DNA from: Weissella oryzae SG25
GTDB taxonomy: Bacteria > Bacillota > Bacilli > Lactobacillales > Lactobacillaceae
Length of the DNA stretch: 64,000 bases
NCBI RefSeq assembly: GCF_000691805.2
Contig: NZ_DF820489.1
Coordinates: forward strand, 1-64,000
Direction of reading: 5' to 3'
Both the position numbers and the translations under genes were made by a program. The number at the start of each line of letters is the position of its first letter. Position 1 is the first letter of the stretch. Below, piece by piece: positions 16,781-24,610 of the stretch. The notes below the pieces were generated by a model. It saw only the letters and a list, made by a program, of their open reading frames with translations. It was not told where the DNA came from and did no database searches.

Positions 16781-17550
16781 GATACCGTCCAATCTGTCAT
16801 ATATAATTTAGTGATTTCACCCGCATAAAGCGTTTTTTCCTGACCTGTGCTCGTTTCGATAACTAAGCCGGCTTGATCATTAATTGCCTTGACCCGACCT
16901 TTTAATTTTTCCTGACCCAATAATAGCTCAACGTACTCCCCAATCACTAAAGAGCGAGCTCTATAGCGAGCTAAAATAGCACTTGAATCACTTTCAAAAT
17001 AACCGATAAAAGCTTCAATCAAGGCCGCAGTTAGACTGGCCCGATTGACTTCAACATTTGTCAGCAAAGCACCAGCTTTATTAGCAAGGCCTTTAGGAAA
17101 GGTATTAGTTAATAAATTAAGGCCAAAACCAATTACCAAATAACTAGTTGTTGCATCTTCAACTTGTTCAACTAAAATTCCAGCAACTTTTCGTTCTTGA
17201 TAATATAAATCATTGACCCACTTGATTCCAACTTCAACTGCTAATTGATTGCTCAATGTTTCAGCCGCAACTGTGGCAATCCCGGTCGTAATTAATCCAG
17301 GGCTAGCTTTTATTTGCTTTAATGGCTGAATAACCGTTAAATACAAACCAGTCGCATCTGGTGAATAAAAAGAACGCCCATGCCGGCCATAGCCAGCACT
17401 TTGCTCATTAGCAATTAATGCATTAGTACCGGTAATTTCACCATTTGCAATCAAACGTTTAGCTGCGGTATTTGTAGAATCAATTGTATCAAAAGTTAAT
17501 ACTTCAATGGCTGGTGTTGTTAGATATGCTGTAATTTCTTTTGCATTCAT
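16777..17550 (-). CDS. birA: Biotin--[acetyl-CoA carboxylase] ligase
   Basis: Activates biotin with ATP and attaches it to the carrier lysine of acetyl-CoA carboxylase. The catalytic motifs are IDSTNTAAK, QSAGYGRHGRSFYSP (the GRGR-like adenylate loop) and VGIKWVNDLYY, with a C-terminal SH3-like domain (about 200-250). The 257-residue protein begins directly with the catalytic domain. The N-terminal winged helix that lets some BirA proteins repress bio genes is missing, so this is a group I ligase without a regulatory role. The ribosome binding site is weak. The stop overlaps the bioY start. Confidence 0.93.
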   Translation of the reverse strand: MNAKEITAYLTTPAIEVLTFDTIDSTNTAAKRLIANGEITGTNALIANEQSAGYGRHGRSFYSPDATGLYLTVIQPLKQIKASPGLITTGIATVAAETLSNQLAVEVGIKWVNDLYYQERKVAGILVEQVEDATTSYLVIGFGLNLLTNTFPKGLANKAGALLTNVEVNRASLTAALIEAFIGYFESDSSAILARYRARSLVIGEYVELLLGQEKLKGRVKAINDQAGLVIETSTGQEKTLYAGEITKLYMTDWTVS

Positions 17551-17662
17551 TTTACTAGGTCATATCGGCTAAAGATACCTAAATATTATTATCGATTAAC
17601 TAACATTAAGCCAAGCCGCTCCTCTTAAGTTTTAATTCTTTGCTAATAGCTTTTTCTGCGTC

Positions 17663-18709
17663 TTAATTACTACTTTGGCCAAAGATACTCTGGAACCAAC
17701 TTACAACCGGGTTCCATACATTAGCAATAAACCAGTTTGCAGCTTGTTTTACGTCTGCTGAATTTGCAAAGTCCTTTGCTTGGGCCATGATATTACCAAC
17801 TGATCCGCTTAAACGCCCAGCCAAGTTTTTAGCCTGTGATACGAACGCTGATGAATTTGAAATTGGTGCATCAGCAACTCCTTGTAGCGCGGTTGCAATG
17901 CTTTGCACCTGAGCATCTGAAGTTTTATTCGCAATCCCTTGCTTTTGCAGATTGATATTTAATTGATTGATAATAATGTTTACATTGATTGTTTGTCCGT
18001 CTTGTTTCTTTTGAGCAACCTGCCCCGCAGTTTGTGTAACCGCTGAAGTCAACTTTCCTGCATAACTCTTATCGTTAGGATTTGCGTTAATAGCTGATTG
18101 GGTTGCACTCATTACATTATTTGCAGCTGTCGTATTAGTTGGATCGATGGTAGCCCCATCAGTTGATAACGCTTTATACACACCAGCTAAGGCTGCCTCA
18201 CCTGAAACTGGTTGATTAGCTGACACCGTAATAATGACATCTTTTACACCGGCCATTGTTGCAGCCATTGAATATTGCTGTGATGTTACCTGTGTAATAT
18301 TATTTTGACCGTTAAAATCTTTGATATTAACTAAAATTCCCGTACCAGGTTCAGCCGGGGCAACCGCTACGGATGAAATCATTGCAGAATCAGCAACACC
18401 ACTTAAACCTAAGTATTGGGCCGCATCAGCACCAGTCGTTGTCAATTGTTGATAATTATTAGTCACACCTAAAATCGTACTCAACGTACTTTGTTGTGAT
18501 GCGCCTGCTCCATATACTACATAAGATTTCGATAGCGTATGCACCTGACTACTTGTGGCACTCGTGGCGCTACCTGTGTCTTGCGTGGTCGTATTTGTGT
18601 CTGCCCAAGCGCTTGTTAGCGTTGGCTCACTAATGGTTACGACTGTTGTAACTGCAGTCGTTACTGTACCTATAACTAAGATACTCGCAATTAAATTTTT
18701 ACTTTTCAT
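17663..18709 (-). CDS. Secreted DUF1002 protein
   Basis: A 348-residue exported protein with a signal sequence (hydrophobic about 8-30, SAWADT cleavage region). It matches the DUF1002 family, seen in secreted proteins of Firmicutes, from features such as the AGASQQSTLSTILGV start and the AATMAGVKDVIITVS and PVSGEAALAGVYKAL segments. The rest is Gln/Asn/Ala-rich and helical. The C-terminus carries aromatic residues (WFIANVWNPVVSWFQSIFGQ). Its function is unknown in general. It lies downstream of the Ser-rich surface protein gene, with an imperfect terminator between, and about 110 bases upstream of birA. Confidence 0.75.
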   Translation of the reverse strand: MKSKNLIASILVIGTVTTAVTTVVTISEPTLTSAWADTNTTTQDTGSATSATSSQVHTLSKSYVVYGAGASQQSTLSTILGVTNNYQQLTTTGADAAQYLGLSGVADSAMISSVAVAPAEPGTGILVNIKDFNGQNNITQVTSQQYSMAATMAGVKDVIITVSANQPVSGEAALAGVYKALSTDGATIDPTNTTAANNVMSATQSAINANPNDKSYAGKLTSAVTQTAGQVAQKKQDGQTINVNIIINQLNINLQKQGIANKTSDAQVQSIATALQGVADAPISNSSAFVSQAKNLAGRLSGSVGNIMAQAKDFANSADVKQAANWFIANVWNPVVSWFQSIFGQSSN

Positions 18710-18739
18710 TTTAAGCTTCCTCCGCTATGCCTTCATTAT

Positions 18740-18785
18740 AAAGAAAGGGAGCTCAGGTTACCATAAACGAACCCTAACTCCCTCG
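18740..18785 (-). terminator. Imperfect terminator after the Ser-rich protein gene
   Basis: Minus-strand hairpin GGGAGTTAGGGTT with AACCTGAGCTCCC, interrupted near the base, followed by TTTCTTT. Likely leaky. Confidence 0.6.
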
Positions 18786-18788
18786 CAA

Positions 18789-19580
18789 TTAAATTTGTGC
18801 TTCAAGCCTATTTTGTCGATAAGTAATTACAAACATAATAACTATCCAACTACTTAGTGCCAACCCTGCAATCAAAAGCATTGCGGGATTCCAATTGATA
18901 TGATAGATGTCCGAATTAGGTAGCATTTCAGCTAAATTCTTCGCCTTCACATACCTTTTATTTTCCGTCTTATAGATTATTGCCGACTGATTCTCACCAC
19001 TTATAGTGCTACTTGGTGTCCGCAATAAGTTGGTTTGTGTTTCGGGATTCGTGACTGTTGTGTCTGGACTAGCAATGACCGACTCAATCCCGGCCGTTTG
19101 TACGCCTGAACCCACTGAATTACTAGCCAAACTAGGTGTAGTTGCAATTACATTATCAGCTTGCTTAGTGGCTGAAGTCGTATTAACTGTACTTGATTCA
19201 CTAGTGGCAACTTGATTACTACTGCTTGCATTGTCGGCTGGATCAGGAATTGGAGCAATGTTTCCAGATGCTTGCTCTGCTGATGAACTATCAGCACTAG
19301 TTGCTTCATTCGGGTCTGATATTGGTGTAGTATCCCCGGATGTTTGACTAGCTGATGAGCTAGCACTGCTAATCGCTGGGTTTATTTCTGCTGTACTAAG
19401 ACTTGCATTTTGAATAGTAGCGTCTTGATTTTCTGATGGTTGCGCCATTTCTGGTAAATTAGTGCTTGCTACTGGTGCACTAGCCACGCTAGCAAGGTTA
19501 TTAGCATAACTAGGACTCAAACTCAGTAAGCCTAGCGCCAAGCTAAAGAATAATAAGCTTATTCCTTTAAATTTAACCAT
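18789..19580 (-). CDS. Ser-rich surface protein with C-terminal membrane anchor
   Basis: Start set at MVKFKGI (19580), behind GGAGAG. A GTG 12 bases upstream is less likely. The product has 263 residues: a signal peptide (about 1-27), an extracellular Ser/Ala/Thr/Asn-rich region, and a C-terminal membrane helix (about 230-252) with a short RQNRLEAQI cytoplasmic tail. Two imperfect copies of a unit of about 27 residues containing QxSGxxxPIxDP are visible (about 75-125). No sortase motif is seen, so the anchor is the helix. A membrane-proximal segment YKTENKRYVKAKNL is folded-looking. It resembles stalk-type surface proteins. Function unknown. Confidence 0.65.
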   Translation of the reverse strand: MVKFKGISLLFFSLALGLLSLSPSYANNLASVASAPVASTNLPEMAQPSENQDATIQNASLSTAEINPAISSASSSASQTSGDTTPISDPNEATSADSSSAEQASGNIAPIPDPADNASSSNQVATSESSTVNTTSATKQADNVIATTPSLASNSVGSGVQTAGIESVIASPDTTVTNPETQTNLLRTPSSTISGENQSAIIYKTENKRYVKAKNLAEMLPNSDIYHINWNPAMLLIAGLALSSWIVIMFVITYRQNRLEAQI

Positions 19581-19741
19581 ATTTCTCTCCACTTATTTCA
19601 TTAACTGTGTAATTTACTTAAGCGATTATACCCTAAATTATCTGAAAAAGTGCAGAATTGGTCTAGTTTGGGTTATTATTCACAGAATTATCTTTTTTTG
19701 TTCGTAATATCCGAACAAAACCATACTAATTCCCAGTAAAT

Positions 19742-19789
19742 AAAAAAATCAATTTACCTGCGGCAAGTAGCCTAACAAGTAAATTGATT
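19742..19789 (-). terminator. pepV terminator
   Basis: Minus-strand stem AATCAATTTAC with GTAAATTGATT around a loop of about 21 bases, then TTTTTATTT. About 20 bases downstream of the pepV stop codon. Confidence 0.85.
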
Positions 19790-19809
19790 ATCATTAATTA
19801 CTGTTTACT

Positions 19810-21234
19810 TTAATTGTTTGCTAAACGTTCCATTGCATCCGCAAAGATTGCCATTGAACGAGTCAAATCAGCAACTGGGTAGAACTCGTTAACTTGGTGC
19901 ATTGTATCAGGTACACCCTCAAACATTGCGCCAAAGGCTACTCCACGCTTCAACAAACGACCAAAAGTACCACCACCGATAACTTGCTCAGAAGCTGGCA
20001 AGCCAGTGTGATCACGGTAAGTTTGCAAAAGCGTTTGTACTAGTGGATCATCACCTGACACATAGTGAGGTCCCATTGCATGGCCTTCGTTGACTGCTTG
20101 GGCATCAAAGCCAGCTGGCAAAGCGGCCTTAACAAAGCCCTCAATTGCCTCAGCAGTTGTATTTTGTGGGTAACGGAAGTTCAAATTAATGAAGCCGTCT
20201 TCGCCAGCTGTGAAGCGTTGAATACCAACGTTCATTGATAGATCACCCATCAAATCATCGTGCTTAGCTGCCCCAATCTTTGTAGCCTTTGTATCATCAT
20301 GAGCAGCATCACCTAAGAATGCCAAGTAACCCTTAGCATTAGCAGCAAAATCAAAGCCCATCAAGAAGTTAGCCAAATACGTTCCAGCATTTAGACCGCT
20401 TTCTGGGAAAGCACCGTGAACTTGCTTACCATTCAAAGTGAACGTTACTTGGTTGGCTGAAATTGTAGCACTTCCACTGATTTGTGGATTTTCAGATAAG
20501 TATGCATTAAATGCTTCCACTAAATCAGCTGCAGCTTCAGTTTCAACAACTGCGGTTGCAACACCAGGTACCATGTTTGGTCGCTCACCGGCTTCAAAGT
20601 TGACCAACTTGTAAGTTCCACCATTAGTTCCGGCAAAACGTACAACCGTTGAAACATTACCCTTTTCACCGTTAATGATTGGGAACTCTGCATCTGGTGA
20701 GAAGCCCATTGTTGGCTCACCCATTTCAGCAAAGAAGTCATCCATTCCAGTCCAGTCAGACTCTTCATCAATTCCCATTACAAAGATCAACTTACGCTTC
20801 AAAGGAATATTTAATTCCTTGAGCATCTTCATTGCATAGTAACCCGCAAATGAAGGTCCCTTATCATCAGATGCACCACGTGCATATAGACGACCATCTT
20901 TAATAGTTGGTGTGAAAGGATCAGTATCCCACTTTGTAAGATCACCCGCTGGCATTACATCCAAATGACCAATAATTGCAACTGATTCAGCTGCATCTTC
21001 TGGTCCAATCTCAGCATAAGCGACTAAGTTTTTGTAATTTCCTGTACGGAAACCATCACGCTTTGCAAACTCTTCAAATTTTAGCAAAGCTTCCTTTGGT
21101 CCAGGACCCAAGGGCGCGTCAGTTGTTGCTGCTGCATCGTCACGCACAGACTTAATTGCCAACATTTCCTTTAAATCCGTTAGCAAAGCATCCTCATACT
21201 TTAATGCTTGTAAACGCCATTGTGTCATATTCAC
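19810..21234 (-). CDS. pepV: Dipeptidase PepV
   Basis: M20-family zinc dipeptidase that cleaves dipeptides in the cytoplasm at the end of protein breakdown. The 474-residue length fits PepV. The metal-binding AIIGHLDVMPAGD and ARGASDDKGP motifs, the catalytic IDEESDWTGMDDFF, and MVPGVATAV plus the C-terminal VGGGTFGRLLKRGVAFG and MHQVNEFYP are all present. It has a GGAGG-like ribosome binding site and a TTGCTT-N18-TATAAT promoter. It is monocistronic. A 16-base inverted repeat of unknown use lies about 100 bases upstream. Confidence 0.95.
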   Translation of the reverse strand: MNMTQWRLQALKYEDALLTDLKEMLAIKSVRDDAAATTDAPLGPGPKEALLKFEEFAKRDGFRTGNYKNLVAYAEIGPEDAAESVAIIGHLDVMPAGDLTKWDTDPFTPTIKDGRLYARGASDDKGPSFAGYYAMKMLKELNIPLKRKLIFVMGIDEESDWTGMDDFFAEMGEPTMGFSPDAEFPIINGEKGNVSTVVRFAGTNGGTYKLVNFEAGERPNMVPGVATAVVETEAAADLVEAFNAYLSENPQISGSATISANQVTFTLNGKQVHGAFPESGLNAGTYLANFLMGFDFAANAKGYLAFLGDAAHDDTKATKIGAAKHDDLMGDLSMNVGIQRFTAGEDGFINLNFRYPQNTTAEAIEGFVKAALPAGFDAQAVNEGHAMGPHYVSGDDPLVQTLLQTYRDHTGLPASEQVIGGGTFGRLLKRGVAFGAMFEGVPDTMHQVNEFYPVADLTRSMAIFADAMERLANN

Positions 21235-21262
21235 GGCCTCCGATTAATTAAAAATTATCACT

Positions 21263-21292
21263 ATTATACAACTCTAATCACACTACAAGCAA
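21263..21292 (-). promoter_or_regulatory. pepV promoter
   Basis: TTGCTT (21292-21287) and TATAAT (21268-21263) with an 18-base spacer, about 30 bases upstream of the pepV start. Confidence 0.6.
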
Positions 21293-21334
21293 AGATTTCT
21301 TGTTTTCTCATAATTGTTTAGGCTATCAGCCGAC

Positions 21335-21350
21335 TTGTAAGGTCTTACAA
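21335..21350. repeat. Inverted repeat TTGTAAG-GT-CTTACAA
   Basis: A perfect 7-base inverted repeat with a 2-base centre, between the pepV promoter and the terminator of the structured RNA locus. Its outer arms, TTGTAA and TTACAA, are the same as those of the 16-base element at 21977-21992. It is probably a protein-binding site. It lacks the central CG of a cre, so CcpA is not the first guess. Confidence 0.45.
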
Positions 21351-21436
21351 TCAAGTAACTCTTTGTTTATTAGTAACGCACTTTTTCTCATAATCTTTTA
21401 AAACTACTGCTTTATTGAATTTGCCTGATTAATTTA

Positions 21437-21476
21437 ATAATTAAAAACCGCCGAGTCAATTAAATCCTCCGCGGTT
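21437..21476 (-). terminator. Terminator of the structured RNA locus
   Basis: Minus-strand stem AACCGC-G-GAG with CTC-G-GCGGTT (one G-G mismatch), then TTTTTAATTATT. It marks the 3' end of a leftward transcript that starts upstream of any known gene. Confidence 0.8.
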
Positions 21477-21958
21477 GGTTTTCACTAAGCCACTACGACT
21501 CAGCTAGGGCTACCAGATGGCCTCCCTAATATTCAATTGTTAAAGAATTTATCAGAAGTTTAGTCTGCAGGCCTAAACGTCTGTCACTGATAAATCCGAC
21601 CAAATCATCTATATTAAACATTAACAAACGTTACCCACATTATCCGTTCATGACTGAAAGTCACCGCGCTTATCACTAAGCCCTGAAAAAGCGAATCGTG
21701 TCGGGTTAGGTAAATAGCTAAGATTTCTGCTTTCATCACTGAATTACCGTGACTATCAAATCTTGTACTTACACTAATTGCTAATAACACCAAGAGTTGT
21801 CAACATCAAGACATATGTTTATCGAATAAAATTCAGATACTTTCGTAGATCTTGGGTCATTACTGTGACACGCCCATGTAGGTTAAAGTGTGCAATGTAA
21901 TAGCTGAAGTTGAGAATGAATTTTCTACCAAGCTCATTACCACCTTTCCTTTGGTACA
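21437..21958 (-). ncRNA. Putative large structured RNA of unknown class
   Basis: About 520 bases without a credible protein gene, bounded by a promoter and a terminator on the minus strand. Perfect or near-perfect helices are frequent. AAGATTT/AAATCTT (21720-21764) encloses TCAC/GTGA. A two-tier hairpin lies at 21547-21595 (9 bp, then GTTTAG/CTAAAC). TGACT-TTC-AGTCA is at 21651-21663. A stem closed by a GTGA tetraloop is at 21668-21681 and one closed by a GAAA tetraloop at 21835-21852. GNRA tetraloops are typical of folded RNA. It lacks the conserved cores of tmRNA, RNase P, SRP and 6S RNA that I would expect to see. It could belong to a described large-RNA class of lactobacilli (for example ROOL- or GOLLD-like), which I cannot test by eye. 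Ends are estimates. Confidence 0.5.
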
Positions 21959-21960
21959 CC

Positions 21961-21992
21961 ATTATACTAACACCAATTGTAATCGCTTACAA
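21961..21992 (-). promoter_or_regulatory. Promoter with cre-like operator before the structured RNA
   Basis: TTGTAA and TAGTAT lie 17 bases apart on the minus strand, with an overlapping TATAAT at 21966-21961. The palindrome TTGTAAGCGATTACAA (21992-21977) covers the -35 region and fits the catabolite-response consensus WTGNAANCGNWNNCW at every position. CcpA binding there would block this promoter. The site could also act on nnrD, which starts 125 bases away on the plus strand. Confidence 0.55.
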
Positions 21993-22055
21993 GATAAAGG
22001 TATCGAAAATTTGCTTAGTTGATACTTAATCGATTATTGATTAAATTTGTTATGC

Positions 22056-22083
22056 TTACCAAAGTGCCTTTTAGGCTTATAAT
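22056..22083 (+). promoter_or_regulatory. nnrD promoter
   Basis: TTACCA and TATAAT with a 16-base spacer, about 35 bases before the nnrD start codon. Confidence 0.55.
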
Positions 22084-22116
22084 AGAAGTATCTAGCAAAA
22101 TAGGGAGACACCAAAT

Positions 22117-22983
22117 ATGACTGAAGAACTTACATCAACCATTGTCCATGAAATTATTCAAAAAAGGCCAGTAGCGGCCCATAAGGGAAACTTTGGTCGA
22201 GTTTTGGTAATCGCTGGGAACCCCCAATTTGGGGGCGCCGGCATCATGGCAGCAACCGCGGCAATTAATGCGGGTGCTGGCTTAGTTACTTTAGCCACTG
22301 ATCCAATTAACTTCACCGCTTTACATAGTCGTACACCAGAAGCTATGGTTATTGATTGGCATGATGATGCTCAACTAGCTTTAGCAATTGAACAAGCCGA
22401 TGTAATTCTAATTGGGCCTGGCCTAGGAACTGACGAATTGGCCGTTCATTTAGTTAAAAAAACCTTTACGACAATTAAAACCGCTCAAAAGCTAGTTGTT
22501 GATGGTTCAGCCTTAAAAGTTATGGCCGAGAACAATCTAGTTTTCCCCCTAAATATCTTCAGCGTGGCCACCCCGCACCAAGGGGAGTGGGAAGTGCTTT
22601 CTGGCATTAAGTTATCTTATCAAGACAACCTATCACTCAATAATGTTCAACGTTCAATTTTAAATATCAATGTGCTTGTATTAAAACAACATCACACTTT
22701 AATTATGTCTGAACTTGGTGAATTTCACTTAGGCATTGGTGGACCTTATATGGCAGTTGGCGGTATGGGTGACACTCTAGCTGGTATCATCGCCGCCTTC
22801 ATCGCTCAATTTCCAAATGCAATTAAAGCAACTGAAGCCGCTGTCTATGTCCATTCGGCAATTGCCGATCAAATGGCCCAGCACTCTTACATTGTCAAAC
22901 CAAGTATTATCGCAGATTTCCTACCAAATTATATGGCACGGATTAAAAATAATCTTGTAGAACCTGAAAACCCAACTAATTAA
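22117..22983 (+). CDS. nnrD: ADP-dependent NAD(P)H-hydrate dehydratase
   Basis: Repairs hydrated NADH and NADPH by ADP- or ATP-driven dehydration of the S-hydrate. Ribokinase-like fold of 288 residues: AGNPQFGGAGIMAATAAINAGAGLVT near the N-terminus, LIGPGLGTDE, SVATPHQGEW, and the catalytic GGMGDTLAGIIAAF (about 219-232) with the GxGD-type Asp. The epimerase domain that is fused in some bacteria is absent, so the partner NnrE must be encoded elsewhere. AGGGAG lies upstream of the ATG. It is followed on the same strand by an SDR gene 48 bases away. Confidence 0.93.
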   Translation: MTEELTSTIVHEIIQKRPVAAHKGNFGRVLVIAGNPQFGGAGIMAATAAINAGAGLVTLATDPINFTALHSRTPEAMVIDWHDDAQLALAIEQADVILIGPGLGTDELAVHLVKKTFTTIKTAQKLVVDGSALKVMAENNLVFPLNIFSVATPHQGEWEVLSGIKLSYQDNLSLNNVQRSILNINVLVLKQHHTLIMSELGEFHLGIGGPYMAVGGMGDTLAGIIAAFIAQFPNAIKATEAAVYVHSAIADQMAQHSYIVKPSIIADFLPNYMARIKNNLVEPENPTN

Positions 22984-23031
22984 AGTTAGCGGGCTGATTT
23001 TTTCAAATAAGTAAATAATGGAGGTATAAAC

Positions 23032-23775
23032 ATGAAAGCATTAATTACAGGTGCAAATAAAGGTATCGGCTTTGGTATCGCCGAAGCACTTGGTAAGCGT
23101 GGAATTGAAATTTTAGTTGGTGCACGGAACGAACAATTAGGTAATCAGGCCGTGACAGAGCTAGAAAAGACTGGCATCACTGCTTCATTTATCAAAATTG
23201 ATCTAAATGATTTTACAAGTATTCATCAGGCAGCTGATCAGATTAGTGATTTAGATTACTTGATTAACAATGCTGGCATAGCTGGTAATCTTGCAACAGA
23301 ACGTGGGCCATTAGATATGGAAAAATCACCTTTTGACTACACAACCGCTGATTTACAACAAACGATTGAGACAAACTTTTTAGGTACGCATGAGGTAATT
23401 AAAAGCTTTTTGCCTAAGTTGACTCCAACCGCAAAAATTTTAAATGTAACCGTCCCAGTTACTGCTACTTACTGGCAGCCACTGGCTTATGTAACTTCAA
23501 AGGCGGCCCAAAACGTAATGACGATGGCGTTTGGTCGTGAATTTGAAAAACAAGGTAGTCAGCGTCAAATTTTCGGTGTAATGCCTGGTGCCGTTGCAAC
23601 TAGCTTAAATGGTATGACAGCTACCAATGATTATAATAAGTTGGCAATCAAAACTCCTGGTGAAGCTGCTGAAAATATTGTTAGTTTCTTATTTGATGGT
23701 AAAAATCATAACGGTCATATCGTTGAATTTGATGGTAAAGAAGTTACCACATATGAAGGCCAACTTTTTGACTAA
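23032..23775 (+). CDS. Short-chain dehydrogenase/reductase
   Basis: A Rossmann-fold oxidoreductase of 247 residues. The coenzyme loop TGANKGIGFGIA is at residues 6-17, LINNAGIAG near 82, and the catalytic YVTSK has Tyr at about 151. The strand that normally carries the catalytic Ser reads ILNVTVPVTATYW, so Thr seems to stand in for Ser. The substrate is unknown, as usual for SDR enzymes without special context. The acidic or basic character after strand 2 (VGARNEQ) suggests NADPH. GGAGG precedes the ATG, and a strong terminator follows. Confidence 0.85.
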   Translation: MKALITGANKGIGFGIAEALGKRGIEILVGARNEQLGNQAVTELEKTGITASFIKIDLNDFTSIHQAADQISDLDYLINNAGIAGNLATERGPLDMEKSPFDYTTADLQQTIETNFLGTHEVIKSFLPKLTPTAKILNVTVPVTATYWQPLAYVTSKAAQNVMTMAFGREFEKQGSQRQIFGVMPGAVATSLNGMTATNDYNKLAIKTPGEAAENIVSFLFDGKNHNGHIVEFDGKEVTTYEGQLFD

Positions 23776-23809
23776 TAACTGAACCACAGCTTTTAAAAAT
23801 TAATATTAT

Positions 23810-23857
23810 AAAAAAGGTAGGTCAACACTTCTTTGGAAATGTTTGCCTACCTTTTTT
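23810..23857 (+). terminator. Terminator after the SDR gene
   Basis: A 12-base stem (A6 then GGTAGG, with CCTACC then T6) and a 24-base loop with further pairing. It can act in both directions, but the next plus-strand gene is far away. Confidence 0.9.
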
Positions 23858-23983
23858 GAAAATATATGAATCACTTATACCTAAAACCGTTTATGACCAA
23901 TAAATGGCACCTCAATGTTCAAAATGTGCTAACTACCATTTATCTAGCTCAGGCTTACCAACAATTTAGTTCGCGTAAGATTT

Positions 23984-24610
23984 TTACCAAGCTTGTGGAT
24001 TTTCACGCCAACGATGCAATAATGCCAACTCTTCAGCGTTAATATCACCGTTTTTCTTGGCAACTTCAATCAAAGTCGAATAGTTTGTTACCACATAAAA
24101 TGGTACTTGCGCACTGGCAAAGTTGATTTCTGCTGCTGCTAACTCATATGAAAAGATTGCAACGACACCCAAGACTGTTCCACCAGCGGCACGTACCGCC
24201 TCAACGGCACCCAAAACTGAACCACCAGTTGAAATCAGGTCATCAATTAAAACCACAGCCTTGCCAGCTACATCAAGCCCTTCAATTTGCTTACCAGCAC
24301 CATGATCTTTAGGTTTCGAACGAACATAAATCATTGGCTTGACCATTACATCAGCCACCCAAGCTGCATGCGGAATCCCAGCTGTAGCCACGCCACCAAT
24401 TATATCAACCGTTGGAAAATGCTGATTAATTAATTCGCTTAGTCCCTTGGCAATTGCTTGCCGGACTTTTGGGTAGCCAATGGTTTGACGATTATCAGTA
24501 TAAATTGGGCTCTTGATCCCTGAGGCCCATGTAAAGGGCATCTTTGGTTGTAGTTTCACCGCCTTGATGGCTAATAAATTTTCAGCAATTTCACTTGCAA
24601 CTGTCATCAT
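23984..24610 (-). CDS. pyrE: Orotate phosphoribosyltransferase
   Basis: Joins orotate and PRPP to orotidine 5'-phosphate in UMP synthesis. The 208-residue type I phosphoribosyltransferase has the PRPP loop VVLIDDLISTGGSVLGAV near residues 118-135, plus the KxxDHGxG-like RSKPKDHGAGKQIEG. The start overlaps the pyrF stop (ATGA). Last gene of pyrBCDFE; no terminator hairpin is obvious right after it. Confidence 0.97.
   Translation of the reverse strand: MMTVASEIAENLLAIKAVKLQPKMPFTWASGIKSPIYTDNRQTIGYPKVRQAIAKGLSELINQHFPTVDIIGGVATAGIPHAAWVADVMVKPMIYVRSKPKDHGAGKQIEGLDVAGKAVVLIDDLISTGGSVLGAVEAVRAAGGTVLGVVAIFSYELAAAEINFASAQVPFYVVTNYSTLIEVAKKNGDINAEELALLHRWRENPQAW

Noticed and set aside
21860-21937. 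A 25-codon frame (MSLVENS...) with an AAAGG-type site inside the structured RNA locus
   Set aside because: It is very short, is covered by predicted helices, and another frame overlaps it. I do not have evidence for translation, so it is not listed as a gene.
21437-21958. tmRNA, RNase P RNA, SRP or 6S RNA in the large non-coding locus
   Set aside because: The reverse complement lacks the tmRNA tag and alanine-tRNA-like ends, the RNase P core sequences, the SRP tetraloop stem and the single long hairpin of 6S.
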